Assembly: GCA_002914805.1 (NCBI GenBank) | Contig: JXTB01000001.1 | Span: 4,265,238-4,329,237 of the forward strand | Origin: Parasponia andersonii | Lineage: Eukaryota; Streptophyta; Magnoliopsida; Rosales; Cannabaceae | DNA length: 64,000 bases | Direction of reading: 5' to 3' | Shown here: in pieces, positions 39,604 through 52,301 of the stretch | How positions within the stretch are numbered: position 1 is the first letter of the stretch | Layout of the letters: every line of letters starts with the position of its first letter | Position numbers and translations under genes: made by a program | The notes under the pieces: model-generated | Databases searched by the model: none | Told to the model about the DNA's origin: nothing | The model's input: the letters and a program-made list of their open reading frames with translations, nothing else

Positions 39604-42600
39604 TCATGAATTGGGTTTGGCTACTGTAGTAGCTGTAGAAGAACATACAGCTTCTACTGATAATCTCTTCGGTGTATTCGGACATGGGTCTGTACCGAAG
39701 TAACTGCTTGATACTGTTACTGAACATGTCTGTTGGCCTATGCATTCCTGAAAGTACAAAAAAAACAAAACATAAGGATCCAAATTGGTATGATATAAAT
39801 TCTGTTACTGGAAATTAGTATCAATAAATTCGTCCCAAATGGATCGCACATAAAATGTAATTATAATAAGTAAATAATAAACTCAGTGTAATTATAATAA
39901 GTAAGTAATAAAATCACACATATGGTGTGGTGTTGAGCACGTATGGTACCCGTGACATTACTCTTAAGAGATCACAAGTTTATAACTATTTAAAGCTGGA
40001 AATCCAAGCCCTGTGAATGTGAACCGTGCAGAGTTTAGGCGGCAGTACGAGTACCTTCTCTAAAACATCAAGAGAGCTTGGGGCATGACAGGTTCCATGC
40101 TGGAAGCTCCCACAGCTACCGGTTGGTGTTCCAAAGCTAGCAAATTTAATAGCAGAAATGGAGTAACCATCTGTACAATGTAGGCTGATACTAGGATCTG
40201 TTAACTCTTTTCGTTCACTGGTTCTTTCGGTGTGTCCGTTATCAGAAACCTTGGCACAAACAGTTGTTACCAATCTTTTAACGAGAGAGATCTTTGATAC
40301 ATCCCCACCAATTTCCTCAAAGATTATCAACAGATTTTTAGATGGCTTCAACCAAGATCGAGGAACATGGTACCTGAAATTACATAAGGAAAAAATACTA
40401 TCAATATCTCATGCAAAATATATAAGCCTGTTTCCTAATTTGTTCATTAATGAGTATCTAAGAAGTTTTTACCACTTTTGAGTTGGTTGGTTACAACCAA
40501 CTTGGCACTTTGGAGGCCGGAATGTACCAGCATAACTGCATTCATTACAATTACCATTGGCATTTGTAGTCCAATATCTTCCAATACTCTGCCCATTGAT
40601 CCATATTTGACCCTTTTGCATGCTACTCATGTCCAAAGCCAAGGGCTCGTCTCCTCTGGGTTCATCAAAATAAGCCTGCAAGTTCCGGTAAAAATGTCAA
40701 TATCATCTTTGTTTAGAAGTGACTTTGGGATCAAATTCAACACTGTTGTTTCAGTCTGACTAATTCTGATCCTTCACCCCAGGCCCCAGTTATCAAGACA
40801 TGGAAAAGCATAAACAAAAACCGTCATCTCAAGATTTTTTTTGAGTTACAGATCAAATGTTTCCATACCTTATACCACGTCATTGGCTGCTGATTTGCTA
40901 CCACTAAGGATCCACTCATCCAGTCAACAGCGGAGACGGATTCTGGAGAGCCTAGATTCATTGCTTCTCCTTTTAGCCCAACCTGTAAAAGTAATGGCCC
41001 CTTGTTGAGACTTGAGTTGTTCTGAGTCAGTAATTATATCACCAGAACACATCAAAATACATAATAATAGACCTTGTATGACCATCTCTGCCATGATAAA
41101 TCCATCTTCCCTTGGTCTAGTCCTTGAAGGATAACTGGACCTAAGATTCCTGTGTGTCGTGTCTCAAAGTGTGGACCATTGTTCTTTAACCATAACAAGG
41201 AGAAAAAGAAAATCAGAAGAAATAAGGTGAAAGTACATCATGACCAGAATGAGACTTTAGATGACAACAAATTGTTGGGCTTCCTATAATGGGCTACACA
41301 TGTATATCATAATTATATAGGCTAAGGGCTGTCTAATTAAATGGGGCCACTAAGTGATCTAATTATGAGTTCAGAAAATTACTAATTATGTATAGGCTGT
41401 ATAATGTGTTTACCCAATACTGAACCAATAAGATTAATGGGATTTCTATTGGCCGACATAACTATTAGGGTTTTGGTCCCCAAGCCAAATATAACGTACG
41501 CTATCCTCCTCTGCCTCTTTCAACAAAGAGAGAACTCATTGAGCATACATAGAGTATTCTGGTTGTGGAAAACCTTCTATTCTTATGCCCTAATTAATTA
41601 ATTGTTTCCGCTTACGTCAAACACAATGGATCCAGGTTAGTCACAATTTTTCTCTCAATAAGTCTCTTCTTAACAATCTAGAATGATAGATTCTATGATT
41701 GTATTTGGTTTAATAATCTAGTATGCATATCTAACAAGCAGTATCAGGAGCAAGAAATCACGTTAAATTGCTTAGAATAAATATGCATGTCTCTATTTTA
41801 TGATATCTTTACCTATTTGGCTTTTAGGATTTAGATATAACATGTATGATTGATAATTTTTCATGATTTTGTTGAGATATTGAGTGTTTTAGGGTTGAAT
41901 TCTGAGTTTTGGATCACAAAATTAGTAGATAAAAGCGAAAAATCGCATTAGATTTGAGTTATCTGATTTTAAAATCGGGTAATTAACACTAAAGGCCGAG
42001 ACTTGATGCTGCAGTGCCACATCAATGGCCCCACAGTGTCACCCTACAAAACAAGTGGCACTGCAGCACTATCAACTGGGCTCGAAGAAATTTTTTTTAA
42101 TACGGCCAACATTGCGGCACCACTTTCGGGTGTAGTAGCATTGACCCATACGGATTTTAGGCCAATTTTTTGACCTAATTGAGGTTCTTGATCTTCATTT
42201 TAGGTAGAATTGAGTCGAAATCAACTCAATTCAAGGAGTTCTAATCTGAAACTTAACCGATCAATTTTTTTTCTCAACCCAGCCTCAGTACGACCCACAC
42301 TCTGTTCGTTGAAAACTCTATTTGGCTTTAAGAGTTGATAAAAGTTCTTAAAATTCAGTCGGTCATCCATTAATGCTTGTGTATTGAAATTTTTAGTTTA
42401 ATATTTTGGGCACTTTGGTTATTATTTTCTTTGCACTATTTGTTTAAATATTTTGAAATAGATAAGTTGAAACAGCATGTTGCCAAAGTAACATCAATTG
42501 TGTAGATTTATTTATTTTGAAATATTTAAATGATTGTATGTTTATTATTCATGCAAATAATTACCGGCCTAAAAGGTGATTATTTGGCCAAATAATGAAC

Positions 42601-45600
42601 ACATCTGCAGTAATAGATATTGATGGTTATTAAGTTTTCATGTGGACAGTAAATCTGCTCAAAAGAAGATTTACTGTCTAACATGATTTAGTGTCAATAT
42701 TTGATTACTGTACTGAAGAGTACCACTTATAAATTAATAAATCGGCCCAAAGGAAGGCTTATTGATGTTGTTTTAAGTATCTTGTGATGGGAGACAACTT
42801 TATATATTTATTCATTATATGTCATGCTAGTATATCTTATTTTGTATGTTTAGATTATGACATGTTTTAATGTGAGTTATTATTTTCTATTTTTGTTTTC
42901 TATTCAGTTTCTATTTCAAGCATACGTACTAATTTGAATTCAATTTATGTACTTAACGGCATAAGCTTTAAGAAATAAAAAGAGCACGTTATGATTGTGC
43001 TCGGTTATATGGATCTAGACCTTGCACTCAGGAAAGAACCTGTGGCTCTTACAGATGAAAGTTCTGCTACGGCTATTAAGAACTTTGAGCAATAGAAACG
43101 TTCTAATTGCATGAGTATTATGATCATGAAACATTTCATACGTGTTGTGCCAGAGGTTGACAATGCTAAAGCGTTCCTTGACGCAATTGTGGAACATTTC
43201 CAAAGGAATTAAAAAGCGTAAACATGTACCATACTGAGCAATTTGCTTGCTATGCGTTATAAAGGCAAAGGGAACATTAGAGAGTACATCATAGAGATGT
43301 CCAATCTAGCTTCAAAACTAAAAACACTTAAGTTAGAGCTGTCGAATGACTTGCTCGTGTAATTCGTTCTATTTTCGCTTCTACCATAATTCAATGCAAC
43401 ACCCAGAAAGAAAAATTGACTCTTAATGAGCTCATATCTCAGTGCGTGCAATAAGAGGATAAATTGAAGCGAGATAAGACAGAGAGTGCTCACTTAGCAA
43501 CAATCTCTCAAGATAAAAAAAGAAAAATGACTAAGGATAAAGGAGTTACATCTGGGACTTCACAAAATAAAGTGCAAAAGAAACAAGACGAGGAATCAGC
43601 TTGTTTTTTCTGCAAGAGGGTAGGACATATAAAGAAGGAATTGTCTCAAGTACGCTGCTTGGCATGTTAAGAAGGGTAAGCTTCTCAATTTTGTCTGTTC
43701 TGAGAGTAATTTTACTTCTGTACCCAATTATACTTGGTAGGGAGATACCAGTGTCATTACTCACATAAGTATGTCTATGTAGAATTGTCTAAAGAGTCAC
43801 CTACTAAGTAATGCTGAAAGATACATCTATGTGGGCAACAACGACATAACTACAGTAGAGGCAATAGGTCTATTTAGGTTACAATTAGATTTTGCTTTAT
43901 TTTTGGATTTGGATGAGACATTCGTTGTATCGTTATTTAGACTGAATTTAATTTCTATTTCATTTTTGGACAAATCTGGTTATTCTTTTTCATTTGAAAA
44001 TAATAAATTTACTTTTTTTTTTTAAATTCCAATATTATTACGATTGGTACTTTGATTGATAACCTATATAAAATTGACTCTATTACCTCAATTAATGAAA
44101 CTTTACATGTCAAGAAATGTGGTACAAAATGTAAAACCATTGTTAATTCCTCTGTATTATGGCATAAGCAATTAAGACATATCTCTAAATAGAGAATACA
44201 ATGTCTTGTGTTAGAAGGAATTCTTGACCTACTTGACCTCACAGACTTCACAATTTGTGTTGAGTATATTAAATACAAACAAACAAATATACGTAAATTA
44301 GGTACCAATAGGAATTCCGGTGTCTTAGAACTGATACATACTGATATCTGCGGTCTATTCCCTACAATTTCATAGAATGACTAACAATATTTCATCACAT
44401 TCATAGACGATTACTCTCACTATGGGTATTTATATTTAATTCATGAGAAGTTACAATCCTTGGATGTATTTAAAGTTTTCAAAACCAAAGTTGAAAATCA
44501 ACTCGACAAGAAAATAAAAGCCATCAAATCTGACCGTGGTGGTGAATATTATGGAAGATATGATGGATCCATTGAACAACGTCCAGGACCCTTTGCCCAA
44601 TACCTAAAAGAATGTGGAATTGTCCCACAATATACAATGCCGGGAAAATCTAGCATGAACGGTATTGTTGAGCAACGAAACCGAATATTTAAGGACATGG
44701 TGAAAAGTAAGATCAGTCATTCCTCTTTACCTGAATCATTTTAGGGAGAAGCACTTAAGACTGCAGTTTATATACTCAGACTGCTCAGCAAATCAATAGC
44801 TAAAACCCCATATAAACTATGGATAGGCAAGAAGTCTAGCTTTAGGCATTTGCATATTTAGGATTGTCTAGCTAAGGCAAGGTCACACAGGCCACATAAA
44901 AAGAAACTAGACTCAAGAACGATAAGCTGTTATTTTGTTGGCTATACTGAAAGATCCAAAGGTTTCAAATTCTATGATCTCTCTAATAGGTACTTTTTCG
45001 AGATAGGTAATGTGAAATTCCTTGAGGATGTTGACGTTGAGAGGGGAGATAAGATAAAGGATATGGTCTTTAAGGAGGAATTAGTTTCTCTTTCTACAGT
45101 TGCTATTGAAGGTAATCAAGCTCCTTTGCCTAACATTATTCAAGAAATAAATCTAGAAATTTAAGATAATATTCTGCAACTCCCTATCCTACATGAGGAA
45201 GTTGCTCCTGAGGAACAACCTCAGAGGGAGTGCCATTAAAGAGATCTACTAGAGAGAGGAGAAATGCTATTTTAGATGATTACATCGTCCATCTCTTAGA
45301 ACATGAGTTTGATATAGGAGTGGAAAATGATCTAATTAATTTCACTCAAGCCAAACAAATTTCAAAATCTCAACAGTGGATTGCTGCCATGAAGGATGAG
45401 ATGAAATCCATGAAAAACAACGACGTTTGAGAACTCATCGAATTACCAGTAGGAAAGAAACTCATTAGTTATAAATGGATTTTTAAAACTAAAAAGGATT
45501 CGAAAGGCAATATCAAAATATATAAGGCTCGTCCAGTTGCCGAAGATTTCACTCAGAAAGAAGACATTGACTATAAAGAAACTTTCTCTCCAATTTCTTC

Positions 45601-48600
45601 GAAAGACTCTTTCAAAATAATTATGACACTAGTAGCTCATTTTGATCTGGAGTTACATCAAATGAATGTAAAGACTGCGTTTCTTAATGGTGATATCGAG
45701 GAAATGATTTATATGGTACAGCTAAAAAACTTTGTAACTGGAGATCCAAAATCTATGGTCCGTAAACTAAAGAAATCCATCTATGGTTTCAAACAAGCAT
45801 CCCGTCAATGGTATCATAAGTGCCATCAAGTTATTTCCTCATTCGGTTTTGAGAAAATTTGATAGATGGATGTATGTATCACAAGTTTAGTGGGAGCAAA
45901 TGTATTTTCTTGGTCTTATATGTCGATGACATACTTTTGACAAGCAATGATATAGACTTACTACACGAAACTAAGAGATTTCTATCAAACAAATTTGAGA
46001 TGAAAGATCTTAGGGACGCCTTTTTTGTATTAAAGCTTAAAATACACCGAGATCGCTCTCAGGGCCTTCTTGGATTATCACAAAAGAGTTATATCGAAAA
46101 GGTACTTGATAGATTTGGCATGAGCAAATGTGCCCCATGAGATACACCTATTGCAAAGGGTGATAAATTCAGTGTCATTCAATGCCCTAAGAATGAGTTT
46201 GAAACTAAATAAATGCAGAAGATCTCTTATGCATCTGTAGTAGGGAGTCTGATGTATGCTCAGGTGTGTATACGTCTGGGTATGACATATATAGTTAGAG
46301 TGTTGGATAGATATTTAAGCAACCCTGGTATGGATCACTGGACAGCAACAAAGAGAGTTTTACGATATTTACAGAGAACAAAAGATTACATGCTCACTTA
46401 TCGAAGATCTGATCATTTGGAGATCATGGGCTATTCCGACTTCGATTATTCTAGATGCCTAGATAGTAAGAAATCCACTTCAGGCTATATTTACCTATTT
46501 TCTAGAAGAGCTATATCCTAAAAGAGTGCTAAGCAAACACTCACAACTTCTTCCATTATGAAGGCAAAGTTTATAGCTTGTCATCATGCATCGAATTAAT
46601 GGATATAGCTGCGGAATTTTATCGCCGTGCTGCGAATTGTTGATGGGATTGAAAAATCATTGAAGATTTATTATGATAACAAAGTCGTTATTCTATAATC
46701 CAATAACAACAGAAGCGCGTCAAAGTCTAAGTATATAAATATTAAGTTTTTAGTTATTAAAAAAAGAGTTCAGAATCACCTAGTATCTATAGAACATATC
46801 GATATTAACTCTAAGTTGGCGGATCCGCTCGCCAAAGGTCTAATGCCTAAGGTGTTTCATGAGCATACTGCTCATTAGGAATTGTACCATTTAAAAATGT
46901 TCAAAATTAGTAGGAATTAGATTTTACAAGTTTTCTTATGAATAAACATATTTATTATTTGATATCAATAAAATGATAGTTTTCTTTTATACTCTGAATT
47001 TATATTTTATTTTTTTAGGATCAAATAGAAATAAGCATGAAAGATCACTTTTCGTGTAATTTCCATGTCATGCATCTATACTTGATCTATGTCATTGTGT
47101 GTATTAATTTGATAATCATTGATAAGTTTAGTTGCTTACCTAAGTGCCATGAAGATCGTTTTGGTTTCACGTTGTTACATAAGATAGTCCAGATTGTTTT
47201 AAAGAGTAATTTCTTAATGGACAACAATAAAGTGCACACTCGAGTTTTCATTATATAATTATTTCAGGAAAACTCATATAGCTCAAGTAGGAGATTGTTG
47301 GGCTTCCTATTATAGGCTATATGTGTATATCACAATTATATAGGCTAAGAACTATCTAATTAAGTAGGACCATTAAGTGATCTAATTATGGGATCAGGAA
47401 ATTACTAATTAAGTATATGCTGTGTAATGTGTGATTACCTAATATTAGACTAATAAGGATTGATGAGGTTTCTATTGGCTGTCAGTATATAAGGACATAA
47501 CTATTAGAATTTTGGTTTTTAAGCCAAATAGAACATACGCTCTCCTCCTCTGCTTCCATCAACAAAGAGAGAACCCATTGAGTATATATAGAGTATTCCG
47601 GTTGTGGAAGGCCTTCTACCCTCAGTCTCTAATTAATTAATTGCTTCCGCTTACGTGATCACATCATTTGCTGTCAAATACAATGGATCAGGTTAGTTAC
47701 GATTTTTCTCTCAACAAATCTCTTCCTGATAATTTGGCATGATAAATTCTAGGATTGTATTTAGTTTAACAATCCATTATGCATATCAAACACAAATACA
47801 TAGGAAAATTTATGGTTTTGAATGTTTTAGAGTAGAAGGAATTTAGGTGTCTAGGACCATTGATAGATCTTTTAAAGTTCGTGAAAATATAAAACCTTCA
47901 CCCAAGATCTTGTGATAAGATGTTGGCACAACCCTTTAAAGTAGCGTCCTTACTTTAGTCAATCAGTAATGAATTTGTTATTAGACATTTGGAATAAATA
48001 ACTAACCGGCAATCCAATGGCTATACTGAGCAGTGAAATTTTATTAAATCCAGCATGAAGATTGACATTTCCTGTAAAAGTGAATCTCCTGTTCACCCTC
48101 GTCCCATAAGCAGATCCTACCGATAGAGAATATAGCCAACATTTCGAATTTAGGATCTTTCTTTCGTGAAAAGGACTAATTGCCATTCAAGTTATAACTC
48201 ATTGTTATAGTTGTTCTTAGAAACATCATTTCAACATTTTACCTGAAAGCTGTCCATTGACAAAGACATGCATAGCATCTCCTGCTGACTGCACGCTGAG
48301 AGTGGGATATTTGCCGCCCCGTAGAAATGATTCAGATGATTTTATGTCAACACTGTAAACAATATGAAAGTGGAAAATGTTCATAACAATTTCATAATCA
48401 CAATCTGTTTGCACTATGAAAGAAGAGTGATTTGATCTTACCTTGTTGTATACCATAGGTAATCACTGGAGTCTCTGGTGACATTTAACTGCTCTAAGAG
48501 ACCAACTACTGTGATTTTTGTATCTTCATCCACTGAAGATATGTCTTCATTAAATGTCTGCCATGAGAACAACTTAGCTTTTATGGGCAACATTTGCGTT

Positions 48601-51600
48601 CGAGACATTTGTGCTCTCACCTGTGATGGAGTCATGCCTACCCGTTATCATTTCCGTTAGTAGATTAGAATCAATTACATAGAAACAAAGACAGCAGTAC
48701 GTGATTTTTTTTACGCAAAAGTGTGTAATGTTGAAGGGGTGCTACCACAGTTTATAATAAGTTTCCTCTAAAGAACGTAAAACCTCCATGATAACTATGT
48801 CCACATCACTTACTTTGGCAGTGTTGAAGATGTCATTTTTACAATCTGGAAGAATGCTGATGGACCAAGGCGGCAGCTTATATTGCTTGTTGTTGAAGGT
48901 CACCCTTGCAGCTGAGTTTGTATTATAGTTTGAGAGAAAAGCTGCACAGTCTCCTGACTTGGTAGAGAAGACATATGCCTGAAAAATGCAGCATTGAGGC
49001 GCTTTTGGAAAATCAAAGAATTCCAGATAACCAGAAACCAAAAACTGTTTTTGGTGAAGATGACAGCTGAGAAACCTCCTCAAACAATCCTTTTTATAAT
49101 CACAATTTAATTTTTGACCGATGAGGTTGCTAAATGATGTAATATAGCACAAGTTAACCATAGATTTCTTTTGGCATCAAAAGTATCCAAATGGCTCTTA
49201 TTTGTGTTTATATAGATACTTCTTTCATGATGTTGATGATTAAGCTGTGACTAATTTTATGTTTCCATAACCATTTCTGCTCTAGAAACTACAAAAATGA
49301 ACTCTCTTTCCTAGAAGTTTCTCTCTCAAGATATCCTAGGGAGAAGCTGCAAACCTGTTCATAGTTCCCTAAGGACTTGACGGTAGGATCAGCATTGAGT
49401 AGAGCTTTCTCACATTGTTTAAAGGCGTTGTGGAGTTCTTTCAAGTGGCCATATTTCGGTTGCCTTATCAAGCCTATTAGATATAAGCATGAGGAAGCCA
49501 GTAGTTAGACTGACAACTGATTAACCCCCTCCCCACCGACACCCCCCCTCCAAAAAAAAAAAGAATCCCATAAATATTAGATATGGCCTCATGCCTCACC
49601 ATATTCATCAATCGGAGCATCATAGTCATAACTGGTGGTAATAAAGGGGCCTCCAGCATTTCTTCCAAAGTTGGTTCCTCCATGGTACTGCATGTAATTA
49701 TAAGCATGGTAGGTTAATTCTTCTTGCATTTAGATTTCTTCCCTTCAACCATGGGAAGTAATGCATTCTAAGATTATACTAATTTAGTGTGACACTGACA
49801 CATGACATCTTCCAGAACTAATGCATGGTTAGATCACAATAAGGTTACATTAAGTGCAAGAGAAGAAAAAGCTTTTTTTTTTTGGAAAAAAAAAAAAAAA
49901 AAAAGCAAAAATAAAACAACCGTTACAACAATACCCCTTTTCTTCTTTCTTTTAACCCACCTCTCCCCAACAATAACCCTTGTTAGCTGCAAAGGAACAC
50001 TTATTCGAGGCACTTCCCCTAGTATTAAGTGCAGTGTGGTAATTAACAGCCAAAAAAAAAAAAGAACAGTTCATTAATGAACTAACCATGTAATAATTCA
50101 CAAAGGAACCTCCCTTTTGAATGAACCGAGCAACGGCAAATGCCAAATCTTGGACAGGCCGTTGGTAAATTGGGCCACCAAATTCTGTAAACCTTTGCCA
50201 GTAAAAAGATATAATGAACAAATCTATTTGTGTCTTGTAATGCAGCATGGTCTATAGTGGTGAAGGATGTAGAAATACCAGCCGCTCCAAGCCTCAGTCC
50301 AAAGAGTGGGCTTGTAAGGTTTGTTAGGAGTGAAATAGTCACAGTAAAAACCATTGCAAGAATTTATCTGTCCACAAAGATTCCAAGAACGAAAAACGCA
50401 GTCAAATTCATAAGTTCCCAAAGGTAAACTAAGAGATGTTGAGATTCACCAACTGCTATCTTCCATTTCCCCCACAGTACAATCTTCTTTAGCATTTGAC
50501 ATCATATGGCTAATTTAGTTCCTTGTTATAAAAACTTCTACAAGGTATACAAAGCTTCTTAATATCCAGTTTAATGAGTTAGAGAATACTAAATTACCAC
50601 CGGGTCAGGAGCATCGTTTTCCTTGCACATAACCCATGGCACCCCAGTACCCATTCCGACCGCCATCTTTGCTGCCCAAGTCATGTATGCATAACCCTCA
50701 GCTCCAAACTCCTTACTTTCTGGTTCATATTCGTTCTCAATCTGTATAAAAATCCATTGAGAAAGAGTTAAAATTTGGTTAATTAAGAAAATCCTGAAAA
50801 AAGCACATGGCTTTCGATTAGACACTAATGTGTTTCTCATTTTACACTAAAATAAAGGAAAAGTCAAAAGGAAATACTAAGCAGTTGAAACTGATAAGAA
50901 GGTAAGTAAGATAGATACCTGAGAGAGGATAATGGGACCACCTTGAGATTGGAACAACTTTTCATCCTTCATCATTTGGACAATTTTCTGGGTAAATTTC
51001 TGCATTGCTGACTGTAACATGAAAATGAGGGGGAAAAAAAGCAGTAAAATTTTAGTTCTTAAGCCTTTACAATTAATTGAAACCTTAAAAAATAAAATGG
51101 TCCCCGTACATTTCCTTGTCTTTCATTTTCTTTACCACACACCAAAAAAACAAACAAGATCAACAGAAACAGACCTTGAAAGGCTCATTATCTGTCCTGA
51201 AGCTAATGCCTGGAACATACTTGAGCCAAACAGGAAACCCCCTAAAAAATACATTAAAATAAATATCAAACAAATGGGTTTCAAGATTATGAACCAAACA
51301 AAATAAAAGTGATGGTTTTTTAGAGAAATAGTTCTTACCCAAAGTTCCATTCTGAACAAATATAAGGCCCAATGCGAAGATGCACATAGAGCCCTGCTCT
51401 CTGGACCGTTTTGATGAACCCCACCAGATCATTCCTTCCCTCGAAGTTATACTATAAACCCATTTCATCAAAACAAAAATTACTCAAAAATGTACAAAAC
51501 ATGAAGCTTTGGAGAATTTGAATATGTATATATGTGGGTGAAGAAATAGCTAGGTACATTGCCAGGAGAAGGCTCATGAAGGTTCCAAAACACATAGGTG

Positions 51601-51951
51601 TCTATAGCATCCAAGCCACCATCTTTAGCTTTCTGAACAAGACCTTCCCACATCTGCATTTGCACATAATAGTCCCATTTGACAACTTGTACATATAAAA
51701 CATAATTTCTATAGATATAGCCAAATGGGTACTGAAAAAACATGGTAAAAAAATACCAAATAAAAAAAATAGTACAAATTAACCTGAGGGGTACTTCTGG
51801 GGTAGTGAATGGACCCAGAAAAGAGAAGTTTCCTCTGCCCATTAATGATAAGAGCCTTCCTATCATAGCTAACATTGCCCTGTGTCAGCTCAAGGCTTAG
51901 AAACAAGACTATGCTGAGCATAAACCATGTAAAACCTGACTTAGCTTCCAT
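39604..51951 (-). CDS. BGAL: GH35 beta-galactosidase with C-terminal SUEL lectin domain, 19 exons, 845 aa
   Basis: Secreted cell-wall exo-galactosidase acting on beta-galactosyl residues of pectin and other wall glycans. Exons on minus: 51951-51784, 51653-51558, 51451-51339, 51241-51175, 51011-50919, 50741-50598, 50367-50279, 50192-50087, 49687-49600, 49473-49355, 48978-48814, 48620-48442, 48352-48243, 48116-48007, 41183-41073, 40982-40869, 40675-40473, 40373-40055, 39747-39604. All GT-AG, all phases fit. Signal peptide (about 1-25), GH35 signature [13 protein letters not shown] (catalytic acid/base Glu at 181-183), nucleophile Glu252 in LWTEAWSGW, galactose-binding folds, then a lectin domain ([20 protein letters not shown], then [18 protein letters not shown]). 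Similarity favours the BGAL3 clade. [10 protein letters not shown] has Asn where relatives usually have Thr. Intron 14 (48006-41184) is 6.8 kb because of a copia insertion, but coding sequence is intact. Confidence 0.93.
41273..41736 (+). repeat. 5' LTR of the copia element (464 bp)
   Basis: Begins TGTTGGGCTTCC and ends ATATCTAACA. Compared with the 3' LTR it lacks about 13 bp that hold the TATA box (deletion at about 41453) and about 18 bp after CGCTTACGT (near 41620), so its promoter is probably dead. Confidence 0.92.
41738..41753 (+). other. Degenerate primer-binding site of the copia element
   Basis: AGCAGTATCAGGAGCA directly after the 5' LTR resembles the usual copia primer site complementary to initiator tRNA-Met (TGGTATCAGAGC), with substitutions and a transposed G. 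Confidence 0.7.
42950..46900 (+). pseudogene. Broken copia gag-pol polyprotein
   Basis: Domains in order, in several frames with stops. A gag region (about 43000-43480) includes a Gag stretch encoding IKNFEQ...KRSNC. A zinc knuckle at about 43600-43650 reads CFFCKRVGH, with the last Cys replaced by Leu. Integrase (about 44300-44760) shows [15 protein letters not shown] and the distal Glu in NGIVEQRNR. Reverse transcriptase (about 45380-46140) shows [18 protein letters not shown] and the catalytic YVDDILL, with a frameshift near 45860 between the two halves. The RNase H part (about 46210-46850) shows VGSLMYA, the STSGYIYLF block and a C-terminal LADPLAKGL. At least six in-frame stops are visible. 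Non-functional. Confidence 0.92.
47283..47295 (+). other. Polypurine tract of the copia element
   Basis: The sequence TCAAGTAGGAGAT immediately before the 3' LTR matches the usual copia plus-strand primer (AAGTGGGAGAT followed by TGTTGGG). Confidence 0.8.
47296..47792 (+). repeat. 3' LTR of the copia element (497 bp)
   Basis: Begins TGTTGGGCTTCC and ends CATATCAAACA. It retains a TATATAAG box at 47486-47493 that is absent from the 5' LTR. A CAAAT target duplication follows. Confidence 0.93.
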
Positions 51952-52183
51952 TTTTTTTTTCTAGAGAGTGAGGAGAGAGTGTGTGTCTGCTAAGTGAGCA
52001 AAAGAAAAGAAGAAATGGTTATAACCGCTCGAAGGGATTGAAAATGTGGTCACAAGCAGAATCCACAGACCATTTTGTCTTGAACCATATTACCATATAA
52101 TATACACATTCTCACTCACACAGTGAAAGTTACGTTGTGAAAACTCAAAATGGTTGTCACGCACTATAAGGAGGACAAAAACT

Positions 52184-52187
<4 letters not shown>

Positions 52188-52215
<28 letters not shown>

Positions 52216-52268
52216 GATCAAAATATATATAAATATATATATACACATATAGAAAGAGAGAGAGAAAG

Positions 52269-52300
<32 letters not shown>
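52188..52300. repeat. Compound TA / GA microsatellite cluster upstream of BGAL
   Basis: TA runs at about 52198-52210 and 52268-52292 are separated by TATATAAATATATATATA-type sequence and an AGAGAGAGA stretch, then a second AGAGAGAG. Located about 240-350 bp upstream of the beta-galactosidase start. Confidence 0.85.

Positions 52301-52301
<1 letters not shown>

Larger units (their letters stand above)
41273..47792 (+). mobile_element. Decayed Ty1/copia LTR retrotransposon inside BGAL intron 14
   Basis: A full-length element of about 6.5 kb lies opposite to its host gene. Two LTRs (41273-41736 and 47296-47792), both TG...CA, flank an internal region in copia order: gag, integrase, reverse transcriptase, RNase H. 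The 5-bp target duplication CAAAT at 41268-41272 and 47793-47797 is exact. The two LTRs differ at roughly 14 percent of positions by eye plus two larger indels, so the insertion is old. All coding domains are broken by stops and frameshifts, so it is not autonomous. Confidence 0.95.

Noticed and set aside
40000..40054. Direct continuation of BGAL exon 18 to a nearby stop ([14 protein letters not shown]...) as the real C-terminus
   Set aside because: The donor GTACTCG followed by the exon at 39747-39604 restores the conserved lectin sequence with Cys residues, so the spliced form is preferred.
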